Translations under genes and position numbers: made by a program
Notes under the pieces: model-generated
What the model saw: only the letters and a program-made list of their open reading frames with translations
Databases searched by the model: none
Told to the model about the DNA's origin: nothing
Shown: in pieces, positions 1 through 11,200 of the stretch
Layout: every line of letters starts with the position of its first letter
Position numbering within the stretch: the first letter of the stretch is position 1
DNA from: Trichostrongylus colubriformis
Lineage: Eukaryota > Nematoda > Chromadorea > Rhabditida > Trichostrongylidae
DNA: 64,000 bases
Direction: 5' to 3'
NCBI GenBank assembly: GCA_963978905.1
Contig: OZ022256.1
Span: 29,847,426-29,911,425, forward strand

Positions 1-905
1 GTCCCTCGTCTTCAGAGTCACACGGGCCTCTCTTACGAGGCCGGCGGCGGCACCCCGGGGCTTGGGCCATTAGAACCAGCCTTGGAATCGTCCCACCTTT
101 TTGGAATTCGCCTGAAATCGTCATTAGGTCGTCGGACGGGGCTCGTAGCGAGAGCCCGGCGTGAGTCATGTTTAGTTCAGTTACTGTGTTCTATTGCTAC
201 CGTTTAATTCACACATAAATATGTTATTGTTCTTGTGTATTTTTCTCACGTGTTCAGTGAAAGGTATTTCCCTCTATCTTTCTTGCATTGTGCTCGTTAG
301 CGTTGGTTCGATGTCGTTGTGTGACTAGGCGTCGTCGGGGGAAAGTTCCCAGGCGTCAGCCTGGTTAGCTCGGGTATTCGGTTCCCTGCTAGTTCAGTCT
401 AGCCTCGGGAACCAGGGGGGTTTGGTTAGGCGCGGCCGGCAATCAATGCGGGCCACCCATGGAGCGCCGTTTGCAACACCCTGTGTTTACTTGGCAACAT
501 GCCAATGGGAAACTAGATCAGACTCTTCTCCTCTTGACGGACAGGTCGTCCGCGTCGAGAATCAACGGTGGGAAGGGGGTCCTATTTCTCGGGTTTTTGG
601 CCATTTCCATCCGTTTTTTCTCCACTGTCCTGTTACGGCAGCTCGACTTTCATATGCACTACTTCTTTTACTTTTCGTCCGACTTTCCCCTAATGCTGCC
701 TTTAAGTGTTACACGACTACTAGACTCCCGAAACTTCCTGTTGCTTCCATGGCATTCATCACTTACTGAGCAATTCTCCTGAAATAAAAACTGACAGGAA
801 GAGCAGTGAAAGGTGTAAATATCTGAATTTCGATAACGCTGATTTTGCCGCAGCCCGCGGTGCGGAAGTTGCTACAAGTATGCTGAGTTATTAGTTATGA
901 GTTAT
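1..905. other. Unresolved left flank, no supported gene
   Basis: No gene can be supported here. Two overlapping frames at 422-782 are open, but they show no domain and no convincing splice sites. Bases 549-660 resemble 4596-4680 at nucleotide level: both read through a stretch meaning roughly 'pyrimidine-rich, TTTCTC..GTTTTTGG.C, then CGACTTTCATAT'. This suggests a dispersed repeat rather than a conserved protein. The first 130 bases are GC-rich and could be the end of a larger element cut by the window edge. Confidence 0.4.
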
Positions 906-916
906 GGGCAAAAGCT

Positions 917-989
917 TCGGTCTCGGACGGGACTCGAACCCGCTTCCCATACTTTCCGGGCATATGTGATAATCCAATACACTACCATT
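917..989 (-). repeat. tRNA-like (SINE-type) repeat, family 2, copy 1
   Basis: Read on the minus strand this gives an A-box-like TGGTAGTGTATTGG, an anticodon-arm-like segment containing GCCCGGAAAG, and a good B-box with T-arm (GCGGGTTCGAGTCCCG). The anticodon loop lacks a proper U33 and the acceptor stem is poor, so it is a tRNA-derived repeat rather than a working tRNA. It lies head-to-head with copy 2, about 25 bp away. Confidence 0.6.
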
Positions 990-1013
990 CAGAAGCTGAG
1001 TTAAGGTGAAAGG

Positions 1014-1093
1014 GGTGTCGGCAGTGTAATGGATTAGCACATATGCCCGGAAAGCATGTAGTGCGCGTTTGAGTCCCGTTCGAAACCGTAACT
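1014..1093 (+). repeat. tRNA-like (SINE-type) repeat, family 2, copy 2
   Basis: This copy has the same layout as 917-989 but on the + strand. It reads GCAGTGTAATGGATTAGCAC, then ATATGCCCGGAAAGCATG, then a decayed B-box (GCGTTTGAGTCCCG). With copy 1 it forms an inverted pair around the spacer at 990-1013. It is inferred to be a fossil tRNA-derived element. Confidence 0.55.
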
Positions 1094-1292
1094 TTTGCCT
1101 TTTGCCTTAACTCAGCATACTTGGTGTAAATATTGATTATTCAATATGAGATGGCCATCGCATAGTGCTGTTCGCATCGCACGGCCTAGTATTGTGGTCT
1201 CGATCAGTGCGAGTTGAACACACAGGGAGGCGTAAATTTGGAGGATTGTGGAATTTTGTGCTCAGCAGTGTAACAGTAGAGAAGGAACAAAA

Positions 1293-1345
1293 TACAGTGC
1301 TTTGTATAATGATACAGCCATCCATAAATTGTATTCTTTCTGATG
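1293..1345 (+). repeat. Solo terminal-inverted-repeat fragment of the Tc1-type element at 18.1 kb
   Basis: A TA dinucleotide is followed by CAGTGCTTTGTATAATGATA and then CAGCC.TCCATAAATTG. This closely matches the outer end of the IR/DR element at 18107-19670 (TA, then CA..GCTC.GCAAAATGATACAGCC.CCTATAAATTG). No transposase-like sequence follows, so it is read as an orphan end or an internally deleted derivative. Confidence 0.5.
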
Positions 1346-1499
1346 AAAAAAAGAGTACAGCTATGACGTCCTGGACGTCTGCCGGCATTATCGCCCGCGG
1401 GCCGCAATTGCAATATGCTAGCTTATTCATTTTGACGCGCTTTGAGATCCGAATTTATCCTGTGAACGCGCAAAACCGGCCAGACCTTTCCTTTCAATA

Positions 1500-2760
1500 A
1501 TACTTTCATGAAAGCAAGGGGCTCAAAAAAAGTTTAAACGAAGGTGCTCTTCTCAGGGGGACTAGCAGAACGGTAGCAGGGGGTACGCATTAGAGGAAAG
1601 AATCACGAGAACGAGCTAAGAAAATAGCAGAGCGATCACGTTGGGCTACGAAACACGAGGCAAGTGATCCGAAACGAACGCTGGCATGGCTACAGCTTGT
1701 CAGAATTGTGATGTTTGTCAAAGTCTAAAAAAGACGGTATTGCCGAGGAGCAATTTCTCAATTCACTGTTGCACTTTTCAACTCTGATACGATAGAACAG
1801 TTCGCAAAAAGCAAGAAGCGCTACTCTCTCGATAGTCCTTAGCAATTACTGACTTCAGGGTAATTATTTCGGGACAACAGCTATCGAAGGCCCAGGTAGA
1901 CAATTTTGAAGTTGTCTTTTTTTTTGAACGTCCGACTATAGCAAAAGTATCATAAGATTTATATCGCGCTAGGAACTGGATCACAGAATACCGAGAATTT
2001 CTACGTATGACATCGTAGCAATTTCCTCCTAATTCACATCTGTCTTTCACATCTTCAATAAGAACCCAATTCTTGGAGAATATTTTTGTTACTTAAATTC
2101 ACTTCATTCATGTATCGAGATACGTTCAATACATCAAAATTGAGAATTCAAGAAAGGAGCTTTGAAATCGAAAATAAAATGGACTTTGAAATAAACTGAG
2201 CGATGTTGACTGCCAAGGTTCCCTTAGGCACGAAAAATGGGAAGCCCCAAAAGAATGTTCGACTGCACTGTATGTCCCCTTCATGAATCCACCTAAGAAG
2301 TGAGAAGCCTCCAGCAAATTCCAAAAAAAATGTTTCAGAGATTGCATATAACTTGACATCACTCGCTATAATCATGCTCGATTAATGCGCAGCTTCTAGT
2401 CCATCGGTGAATCTTTACCCGGGTGTATTTTCATGATCCATCTGTTTTTAAAGAGTTCCTGGAAGACGGTGAGACTGTTCAAAAGATGTTCAAAAGATAA
2501 CTCACGTTTAGATCATGGCGATTAGAAATCAAATTGAGTCAAATCGAGAAGAGATCAGAAATCAAATAAATCAATACATCGAATTCTCCACTCCAGTGAT
2601 TGTTAGTTATAATTATATGTAATTACCAGTTGGGCTAGCGCACACTACTGCGCACGTAACATCATGGGGTAGGTTGGTCGATCGGAATTGACTTTTTCCT
2701 ATAAATTCACTCAGTACCCATACCCACATCACCATTAATTCAATGTGAGCGGAACTTGAC
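1500..2760. other. AT-rich stretch with no supported gene
   Basis: Only short, unrelated open frames occur. No domain, splice pattern or clear repeat unit was recognised in this stretch. Confidence 0.4.
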
Positions 2761-2762
2761 TT

Positions 2763-2902
2763 ACAAGGGAAGGACCACAGGTCGAAGTGGCTATTCGGAA
2801 TGGGATACATATGGTCCGACGTATTTTCGGACGCTGATCTCGAATCTGTATTCAAAATTTGCAGAACGATTCTCTGGGCGGAGTTAAGGAGGTTTTTTTT
2901 TG
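2763..2902. repeat. Left arm of a diverged inverted repeat
   Basis: This segment is the reverse complement, with perhaps one difference in four or five bases, of 3660-3792. Shared blocks include GGTCGAAGTGGC, GGAATGGGATACAT and TTTGCAGAACGATTCTCTG. The two arms enclose about 760 bp that include a SINE-like insertion. The structure suggests an old fold-back or MITE-like element. No transposase is visible. Confidence 0.6.
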
Positions 2903-3413
2903 AAAAAACAGTACTATCATATGGTAGATGAAGCCCATGGAACGCGAGCCAGACGTTTTCACGCAAAACCAGTGTGATTTTCGTGTTCAGGGGATCAAAT
3001 TACCCCATGGGACAAGTTTTCAGCCAATTCGAGAATTTGACCAAATCTCGGAAAATTGATGGGCTGGCTGGCAACCCATTGAACAAAGGAGAAGTCGTTG
3101 ACCCTTGCCTAGGAAATGCTCCTAATTGATGCTTGTTTCGTACATTCAGTGGGATGGGCAAGTGTAAAAGATATGTGTAGGCTATCTTGTTCAGGTTGCA
3201 GGAATTTCTGTCGAAGAAAATTCAAAAACTACCACTTTATCCCCTGGCCACCCCCAATTTTCCGAAGTTGGACCAAAAACTGGATTTGGCTGAAAATTTG
3301 CACAGAGGGGTAGTTCGACCTCCTGTGCCCGAATATCATAATCTCTTTACGCAACAACGCCTAATTCGTGTGTTATGGGAATCTCTTCGACTTCGTATCC
3401 TTCCCTTGTGAGT

Positions 3414-3607
3414 AATGTTAGTAGTTATAAATAAAGCAGCAGAGTGATGGGTGCGGTAGGTTCTAGTACAAGGAAACGTCCAAAAGTGAAAGAAAAGCAC
3501 TTACTGACAATCAAACACAAAATGCAAAGAAACCCGCACCGGCGGGGAGCAAACCCATCACCCTTCTCCTGCAGATCCGGAACACTACCAATGAGCCACT
3601 GTGGCCG
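3414..3607 (-). repeat. SINE-like repeat, family 1, copy 1
   Basis: On the minus strand this has a tRNA-like head (GGCTCATTGGTAGTG, CGGATCTGCAGG, then GGTTTGCTCCCCGCCGG as a B-box-like part). A tail of about 130 bp follows, containing CTTTTGGACG..TCCTTGTA and ending near TTATAACTACTAACAT. The same head and tail recur at 42789-42960 (+) and 43222-43430 (-), so it is a dispersed short element. The parent tRNA cannot be named. Confidence 0.6.
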
Positions 3608-3659
3608 TTGCTAGCTTTGCAAGCGGCCGTGCTGATGTGATAGTGCCTCGTCACAGAAA

Positions 3660-3792
3660 AACCTCCATAACTTTACTCAGAGAATCGTTCTGCAAATTTC
3701 GAATACAGATTCGGGATCAGCATCCGAAAGTGCGTCAGACTCCATGTATCCCATTCCGGATGGCCACTTCGACCTGGGGTCCTTCCCTTGTT
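3660..3792. repeat. Right arm of a diverged inverted repeat
   Basis: This is the partner of 2763-2902 in the opposite orientation. It starts near AAAACCTCCATAACTTTACT and ends near GACCTGGGGTCCTTCCCTTG. The overlapping open frame at 3601-3978 is most simply explained by this repeat. Confidence 0.6.
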
Positions 3793-3999
3793 AGTTCATT
3801 CCGACGGTTTCAATGCACGCTCCGCCCTCGGAGGATGGAGGTCAACTTGGTTCATATGTATGTGCTATTCACTTCCTGGTACCTACCATCTCAACTTGTC
3901 CCCGTTCCCACGGCGTTTTTTCGAGCTCCGCCCTTCACCACAATCCGCCCACCGTTGAATCGTCTCGTACTTTCATAGCTCCAGCTACCACTGGCCGCT

Positions 4000-6090
4000 C
4001 CCCTTTCTCTACCGGTCCAGATCATTATAGAAATGAATGGCTATTCTTCAGTGAATGTCATCCGACTAATAACACCCTTCGCCCTTTGTGGGCGGATCTC
4101 AATTCATTTGAACTACATTTGAAATAGTGTGAACCTTGGACACCTCTGTCGCTTCTTTCCTAAAGCCTATGTCGCGTTGGAAAAATTCAGAAACGCTAAT
4201 GTTAGATTTTTCAGATATTATATCTACCATGCCCCCACCACTGCAAATCGCTTTCGGTTCCGACTCGCCATAATTTTTTACTTTCTGTTTATTCAGAAAG
4301 AGTGTTCGGAAACAACCTGATGAAGGGTAATGTGACTGTCATCGATCAAATGCATCGGATTCTGTAAGTGAGAAGTCCCCTTAAGGTGAGATAGTCAGCG
4401 GTGATACTCTCGTTGAAAAGAACGCCTTTCGGGTCTTTATCGCGATTTCATTGCGTTTCACTTGAAACTGTAGCTCTTCACTGGCCGAATTGCTGTTACT
4501 GGGAGGTAACATTCGCGGCTGGCTAGTATAGCCCCTCGCCATCTGCATCTACCCCTCGGCGGCCAACGATGCAGAGGGGTGAAAGAAAAGATGTAGAAGG
4601 AGCTTATTTCTCAGATTTTTGGTCTTTTCAATGAGTCCTTTCTTGCTGCTGCACTACATAGCGCTGCGACTTTCATATTCCACAAGCGGCCAAAACTGCG
4701 TATTCCTCTTCCCATAGTCACTGCACTGTTGCTGCCCTGGAAAATACGATTTCAGCATCCCAAGGAGCAACATTGTTGGAAATGCTGCTATTTCTCGGTT
4801 TCATGTCACCACTTTCAACGGCTCAAGCTTAGCTTATATTATGACACGATTTTTCCACCACCCTTTCTATATCCAAAAGCGATATTCGAACTGATTGTTC
4901 GTCTCTCTTGAAGTGATGTGTACACTGATGAAGGGATTACGGAGTGAAACAGATGCCAGTCGGACAGGGTATTGACTGCGACAATGACGACATATGTATG
5001 CGACACCGTGCCACGGAACTGAGCAATACAAGATAGATGGGGTAAAATTATAAAGAAGTGCAGTATTATAGGATGAAGGAAAGAACATTCGGCTTCGATC
5101 AATCATTTTTAGACGCACTGTATATGCTTTCTCCATTTCCATTTAGATTTATTTTTTCTAAAACCTGTTCACCCATCGTGTAGAGAGGGAGCGCTCAAAT
5201 GGCCAGAGCGGCGCTAGAGCCGGAATTCGATTCCCAAACCGTGCAATTGAAAATCTCAATGCTTCATAGAGCCCTTGTATTATATCAAGCTGATACGATT
5301 TCCTCACTAGACGAACTCCTGAATTCCAAAATGGTACCATTCGAGCATGGCCCATCCCTTCCCATAATTGAAAAGGGATCAGAATCTGAACACTGACGCT
5401 GGAAATGGGTATCAATTGTCTCGTGCCAGCGCAGCACTAGAAAAGGTCCACCACTTGAAAATACGACATTAGGGGAGATTGCTTCTGCCTCGACCGATAT
5501 GAAACGCGGCTTTGCAGCTGAGCATCGATTAGCTGAAACCTGTGCCGACCCGAATAGGACGAGATGCGAATCGGTTACTAATCAAACATACACCGTTTGC
5601 TAACTCAGCACCAACATAGTTTAGAAAAAAGAGTGGAACCATTATAATAACATACGTACATCAATGGCAACCAAAAGGGGTGCTAAGAAAACCTCCATTA
5701 ACTACACCTTCCTGCTTTGCTAAGCGCCGCTCCTGAGGGTGAAAACATCAAAAATGCTCCCTGTACTGCAGGAACAGGGTTGTCGTGCTTCACTGAGAAA
5801 GTCTGCTTGAGAACTTCCACCTTGATTACATGAGAAAGAGCTGATGAACAAGCCACGACCCACATTAAAAAGCAGTTGCAGTGGGGGAGGGTGGGGGGAC
5901 ATGAGTGTCAAGAATTCTCATTAGAATGGAACGTCATGGGTTCTAAACCTTATCTCCAACGGGTTAAAGGACAAAGGATAAAGGTTTTTTGCGTTAATCA
6001 ATCCCTTGACAGGGATGCGCCGCACATCTAGTTCCATTCAGAATCGTGATGGCTGGTGAATATGATGTGGCCCCTATACAATGACTTGCG
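4000..6090. other. No supported gene; one dispersed-repeat fragment
   Basis: Open frames are short and lack domains. Bases 4596-4680 resemble 549-660. A tRNA-like signature (AAATGGCCAGAGCGG followed by GAATTCGATTCCC) lies at about 5197-5240. The A-to-B spacing is wrong for a tRNA gene, and I could not delimit an element there. Confidence 0.35.
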
Positions 6091-6097
6091 GTGGCCA

Positions 6098-6263
6098 GCC
6101 GATGTACAAGTCAGTGCTTTTATCCTCCCAGACGACCCTGGTATCAATTTGCCGACCCCGGAGGGATGGAATGCTTGGTTGGCTTGGGCGGGCGTCGATG
6201 CGGGATTTGATCCCGCACCATGAGAGTGGGTGCGCCACCTGTCACTGCACCACCTCCGCCCTC
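6098..6263 (-). repeat. SINE-like repeat, family 3, copy 1
   Basis: On the minus strand a tRNA-like head starts GGGCGGAGGTGGTGCAGTGA and has a perfect T-stem around ATCAAAT (GCGGG/CCCGC). A tail follows that ends with TGACTTGTACATCGG. The 5' GGGCG can pair with the CGCCC behind the T-arm. The anticodon loop is not standard, so a working tRNA is unlikely. A diverged copy lies at 20917-21236. Confidence 0.55.
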
Positions 6264-6572
6264 TCCAATGGGTTATACCGTATAAAACAATGAGAGGAAG
6301 GGAATGTCAGGAGTCTGAGCTTGATATCTAATCTCTAACGTTTTGCGGAGGTGTAAAAAGGTTGTGCCATGGAATGCCAACACCTTAGTGTTTACTCTGG
6401 CATGAACGAAGATGCAGACAACATTCAATTGACTTCAGCAACTATCAGCAGGAAAAAATTTAGCAGTGCTTCTCTCACTCACATTGAATTTTGATGCTTC
6501 CATATTTGTTAACTGCTGATTTTAGCCGCAGTGCGCGACACGAAGGTATCTACGGGGATGCTGAGTAATGTA

Positions 6573-7465
6573 TTAGGTTGTCCCAAAAGTCTTGTCATAT
6601 TTTCCCAAAAAAAAAATCAGTAACTCTTGTTCACTTCGAAGGTCCAGGCGGTTCAGGAATATGGTAGAACGTTCCCTAAGTTTTCTAGGAAAATATATAT
6701 TGTCCCACCAGATCCCGTAGAGAGAGCTACAATGCCCGTTGTCGATACCCACCCAACTCGCGGTACCATCTATTATGAGCGGTCTTGCGGCACCAAAACG
6801 ACGGAAGCTTGCCACTCCATCAGCGCTGCATTAGGCAAGGGATGTGTGAGCTACGTGACCGTGCGCCGCTGGTTCATCAGCTTCAGCAACGGCGAGATTG
6901 ACATGTAAGACAAACCACGCTTGGGACTGTGCTGGATCTGCGAGGAGGAAGGAATGCTTTTCCGCGAGATGCTGGTACAAGGCGAGACAGTCACCGCTAC
7001 CGTATGCACCCACCAGCTACAGCAGCTCGCCGTCGATGTTCGAGAAAAGTGCCTGAAAAGTCCGCGGTCACCCTTCTTCATGACGACGCCCGCTCCCATT
7101 TCGCTCCCATTTCGCGAAAAGTACCCAGGCTAAGTTATAGGAGCTCGGCTGGGATGTGCTGCCCCACCCACCGTACTCTCCAGACATTGCCCCTTCTGGC
7201 TATCACCTTACCCATCCTCTCGAATCCTTCCTGGCCAAGAGAAAATTCCTTGATTATGACTTGCTTGCGAAGGCGATCGCTGACTTCTTCGACTCTCAGA
7301 ACCCAGAGTTCTGGGAGAAGGGAATCAACGATTTTCCTATAAAGTGGCAGAGGGTTGCCAATAACAGTGGTCAATACTTTGTTGCCTAATTGTTATTTGT
7401 TGGACGAAAAAAAAATAAAAAGTTATGATCGAAAAAAATATGACAAGACTTTTGGGACAACCTAA
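6573..7465 (+). mobile_element. Internally deleted mariner element with intact ends
   Basis: The element is bounded by TA target duplications (6571-6572 and 7466-7467). The terminal inverted repeats are perfect over about 30 bp and begin TTAGGTTGTCCCAAAAGTCT. At 893 bp it is several hundred bases shorter than a normal mariner of about 1.3 kb. The missing part fits the deletion seen in the transposase. Hookworms are known to carry a mariner called bandit (about 1.3 kb as I recall), and this could be a deletion derivative of a relative. That identity is an inference. Intact ends mean it could be mobilised in trans if an active relative exists. Confidence 0.9.
6690..7389 (+). pseudogene. Mariner transposase remnant
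   Basis: Reading across frames recovers the mariner transposase order. The N-terminal helix-turn-helix part ends with VTVRRWFISFSNGEID (about 6860-6905). Next comes a QGETVTATVCTHQLQQL segment (about 6980-7025). A degenerate HDDARSH block corresponds to the second catalytic Asp (about 7080-7100). The C-terminal part carries LPHPPYSPDIAPSGYHL and ends at the stop near 7389. The central segment with the first catalytic Asp is missing. The third catalytic Asp, normally in PSDYHL, reads Gly. Stop codons and frame changes interrupt it. It cannot encode an active D,D34D transposase. Confidence 0.85.
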
Positions 7466-7479
7466 TAGATTCGATGCCG

Positions 7480-8145
7480 ATATTGACCGGCCGGCTGAGG
7501 ACAACATATGCATATATGAGTGCAGAAAGCTATCACTACTATATACATATATAAACGCTGCGCCTGTCTATCCGTCCGTCCGTCCGTTCCTCTATCATGA
7601 AAACTAGGCATGACGTAAACAAGAACCTATGAAGGTGGGGACCAGTTCGGGATGGTAGAGCATGGATCAAGAAGAAGGAGCACAAATGGACCAAGTTAAG
7701 CTATGCTCACGGTGGGAGGAGCGTGCACTGGACTGTTCCGATTCACATATGTTAATTGGGTCCTGATATGACTCAAACGAGGGAAAAAACGGATCAAAGT
7801 CAGCGATAAGTTTCTGAAAATCATGAAATAGGTCTAGGCACAGTGGACGGAGCGTACCCCGAGTGAGCATTCCGTACAGCAAAAAATCGTAATTCGTTCA
7901 CAGCGGAGCCTCGAAACCAGGAAAAATTTGGTAGAAATCAACAACGTCGAAGCCATCTTGAACATACTTCGAGCGAACGGGAACCGGCCCAGTGAGGGCG
8001 AAGCATGATGTGGTAACGGGTACTGGGTAAATTTATAGAAAAAAAGTGATTCCGATCACCGACGCATGATGTTACGCGCTCAGTGTTGTGCGTTAGCCCA
8101 AGTGGTGACAGATATACCAATAAGAAGCTGAGCTAAATTGAAATA
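7480..8145. other. No supported gene; short microsatellite
   Basis: A TCCG-type tandem tract lies at about 7565-7588, next to an AT-rich patch of TATA/ATAT steps. The minus-strand open frames at 7667-8120 have no recognisable domain. Confidence 0.4.
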
Positions 8146-8219
8146 GGTCCTGGTAGTGTATTGGATTAGCACATATACGGAAAGCATGAAGCGCGGGTTC
8201 GAGTCCCGTCAGGGGCCAG
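8146..8219 (+). repeat. tRNA-like (SINE-type) repeat, family 2, copy 3
   Basis: The best-preserved copy: A-box-like GGTAGTGTATTGGATTAGCA, a 2-base deletion in the anticodon loop relative to copies 1 and 2, a clean B-box (GCGGGTTCGAGTCCCG), and a 3' end CAGGGGCC that pairs imperfectly with the 5' GGTCCTG. The preceding AGAAGCTGAG spacer is shared with the 0.9-1.1 kb locus. It is a pseudo-tRNA or SINE, not a convincing tRNA gene. Confidence 0.55.
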
Positions 8220-8229
8220 CTTCAACCCA

Positions 8230-11200
8230 TGACCCAGCACCCTTGCAAAAATACTTACTTACACTTTGTGAGTTACAGCAGTATAACAGAAATGTTCACA
8301 ATCAGTATTTGCTATGACATTCGCTCAACGGCGCATGTCTATGTAATTGTTCAGGATTCTATTGAACATTGAGTAACGAAGTGTTCGATTGTTAACAATG
8401 GGAGAACGCCACAAAGCGACGAATAGGGGGACGCAAGTTCCATTCGCGACTCGGCAGAGGCGAGCTAGTGAGAGCCTAAAAATGGGAAAACTTCCTCATA
8501 TCTTCGAATCTTTGGGTACAAAATACTCATGTAGCAAGCTCACTCAAGTGTATGGAACGAAAACTGGTCCAACGGTAGGTACAGGGCGTAGTAATTCGTG
8601 CCTAACGATGGAATGGGAAGTTGAGAAAGGCGACCGATTCCGTTTTTGACTTGATTTCTGTCCAACGAATAAAGCAGGATCCTGATGACGTGAACCGAAT
8701 GTGGGGACAGGAAAGACCAGTTAACAGTTAAAAAGTTGATTTACATCGATAGAACGTGAAAGTTAACACGAACATGTGATAAAGAGGGATCCTTGAGAAG
8801 AGCAAACACATCCCTTTTGTATCCTTCAACATGACTGAGTTGCACCACATAAAGCTACATGCAACAACGCATTACCAACTTCCAATTCTTATAACTTCCA
8901 ACTTCCAATCTCTCCAATTCTCTGAGCACAGTATAGACGCTATTTGTGTTTTACTTCATACACATGTTCATTATTTCGCAAAATGATGTTACTGGTAGGC
9001 TTGCTTACAATCTAATGGCCCTTGATAGGCCAACAGAATAGGGCCCTGCCTACGCTGCACTTGACCACCTCCGCAAATAAGTACCTGGTGGCTTACAAAT
9101 TCTGCTTACAAAACAATTTACTTAACAAAGAAAATGCGGAATATTCAGGGGACACCTTTACAGGCTAAACTGCCCGTACACAAATTTTCGAGATTTATCG
9201 ATTTCATGCGTGCACTTCAGTATCTGCATCAGCTACATTCTCGTCTCCTCTTTGCTTGTAATTCCGACATAGTTAATTAAATCACGTGCTAATCATTCTT
9301 TACCTCTCGAGATTGGTGGGTAGAAAATCTAGATTGCAAGATTTTTCGCGAATCCCTTGTAATTTTTTTACATCTATCATTTGTACCAATTTAGATGCTG
9401 GCTCATGAAACTAATTTGTTGTTTGCATTTATTTGCATTTATATAATGCAATGTATTCTATATTAGAAATTATAAAAACGAATTCCTAAATCAAAAAAGA
9501 AACAGAAGCTTGTAAGTTTCCAGAAAAGGTTAGCATACTGAAATAAATCAGGGGTTCGTTTGCCTCTACTCATACGAACGGTGGAGTATAAAATTTTAAT
9601 CGCGTAGTTCACTACCACGGTCTCCTCGTTCGTGTCGGAACCGAGACGGTACCCGTGAAAAAGGTGGACCCAAACTCCGTCTTCAGCAGTCGTCATTTTA
9701 ATCGTAGGGTTGGAGAATGGAACAATCAAGAAACTGCTGATTAGTACCAGACGACCTTCTCATTCACCTCATACCCTATGGAACTTTCTGGGATTTTCCA
9801 GAAAAGTTCGAAATAAATATTGCTTTCGAAATGAATATTGCTATGATTCTTTTTCAGGTCCTGATAGTCTGGGCCTCCCAAGGCGAAACTTACAATGGGT
9901 AACACCAAAAACAATAATTCGGATCGTTAAGGGTGCTTTCTAGAGATCAACAAGCCCGATGATAAGATATGGCAAAATTTTGAAGGACTTTCGCAGTGGG
10001 GCTTTCGTCTGGTTTCCGATTAAGCAAATGAAACACTCTTGATCTGCATGTTTCAAGAACATTTCAATCTGGTCTTTTGACGTGCCCCTTTGAAGCCTGT
10101 GTACATATGCCTGTTTTGGTTCCCTTCCTACATTTATCAAAGAAATCCAGGCAGCTAATTCGAGGGGCGACTGTGACTAGAAATCTGATACTGAGGAAAG
10201 GGATATGATTGTGGATCGAATAGAACTTTAGAGTGTACAGTCGTGACTCTCAGTAACTTATTGAGTCTCTGGCTAACGAAAATAGGAAACTTCATCGCCG
10301 CCTTGAGCTGCTCTTAACTTCGTTTTTCTAAACTCGGTGGAGTGCTGAACATGCATGAAAATGGTATCTCGTGTGACAATTATTCGCACTACTCACGGTC
10401 ACATATAATCACAAGAAAGCGATGCATAAACTTTACAATCCATCACTCACATTTCGTCAGCACGTTCGATTCCAAATTCGAAAGACTTTTAAAAAATGCG
10501 AAACTGAAAAGACTGACGACATAAACGACAAGGTACGAGGTACGCATGAAAAAGTACTGTATGGGAGAGGAGGGCGAAAGCGAACGTAAACGTCCCGGAA
10601 AGGGAGGGACGTCACAACTGAAGCGTGGATATCGATTAGCTTCATGTAACTGGAAAAAAAGAACTGGTGGTTGACGCAGAGCTGACAGCTGCGACAAAGA
10701 GCCATCGGCCGACACAAGAGCAGGTGGAAAAGGGGCGACGGCGATGAAAAATCGACGGCCGCGCGATTGGTGTGACAGATAGCGTCCTGATTTATCATGA
10801 CTCTGCCTATGTGTGAACCGTCTGACAATTGCTGTGTAATGATGGAATGGGTTGAATGAAGGGGTAATGAACACAGGATCAATGTTTTACTAATTGTACC
10901 GATCGATCAATCTGGAGGTCCCATTAGCGCTGTGAGCAGATTAGTGGGGACAGGGGACATTGAAAGTGATCGTAATCGTGAATTATTACAACCACTTCGC
11001 GGTCACTTGCCTGCCCTTTGTCTTTGAGCGTATATTGATCACACAATATTCTGGTGGAGTTTCACGGCTCGGTACAGGGGATTACGTGAAAACTTCCCTG
11101 AGGCGTGCGTAAAGAAAAAGAGCCCTTCATCACTAAAAACCGAACGTTATGTATCCATAGGTGGGATGTTGTCTAGAAAAGACACCAATCCTGAGAAATC

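Noticed and set aside
422..782. Two overlapping plus-strand open frames (115 and 107 codons)
   Set aside because: No domain or splice logic, and part of the DNA resembles 4596-4680, so they are read as repeat by-products.
917..1093. Functional tRNA genes
   Set aside because: B-boxes are good, but anticodon loops lack a proper U33 and acceptor stems pair poorly; multiple diverged copies argue for tRNA-derived repeats.
10443..10882. Two overlapping minus-strand frames of about 140 codons as a gene
   Set aside because: Both frames are open over the same DNA, neither has a domain, and no phased neighbours were found.
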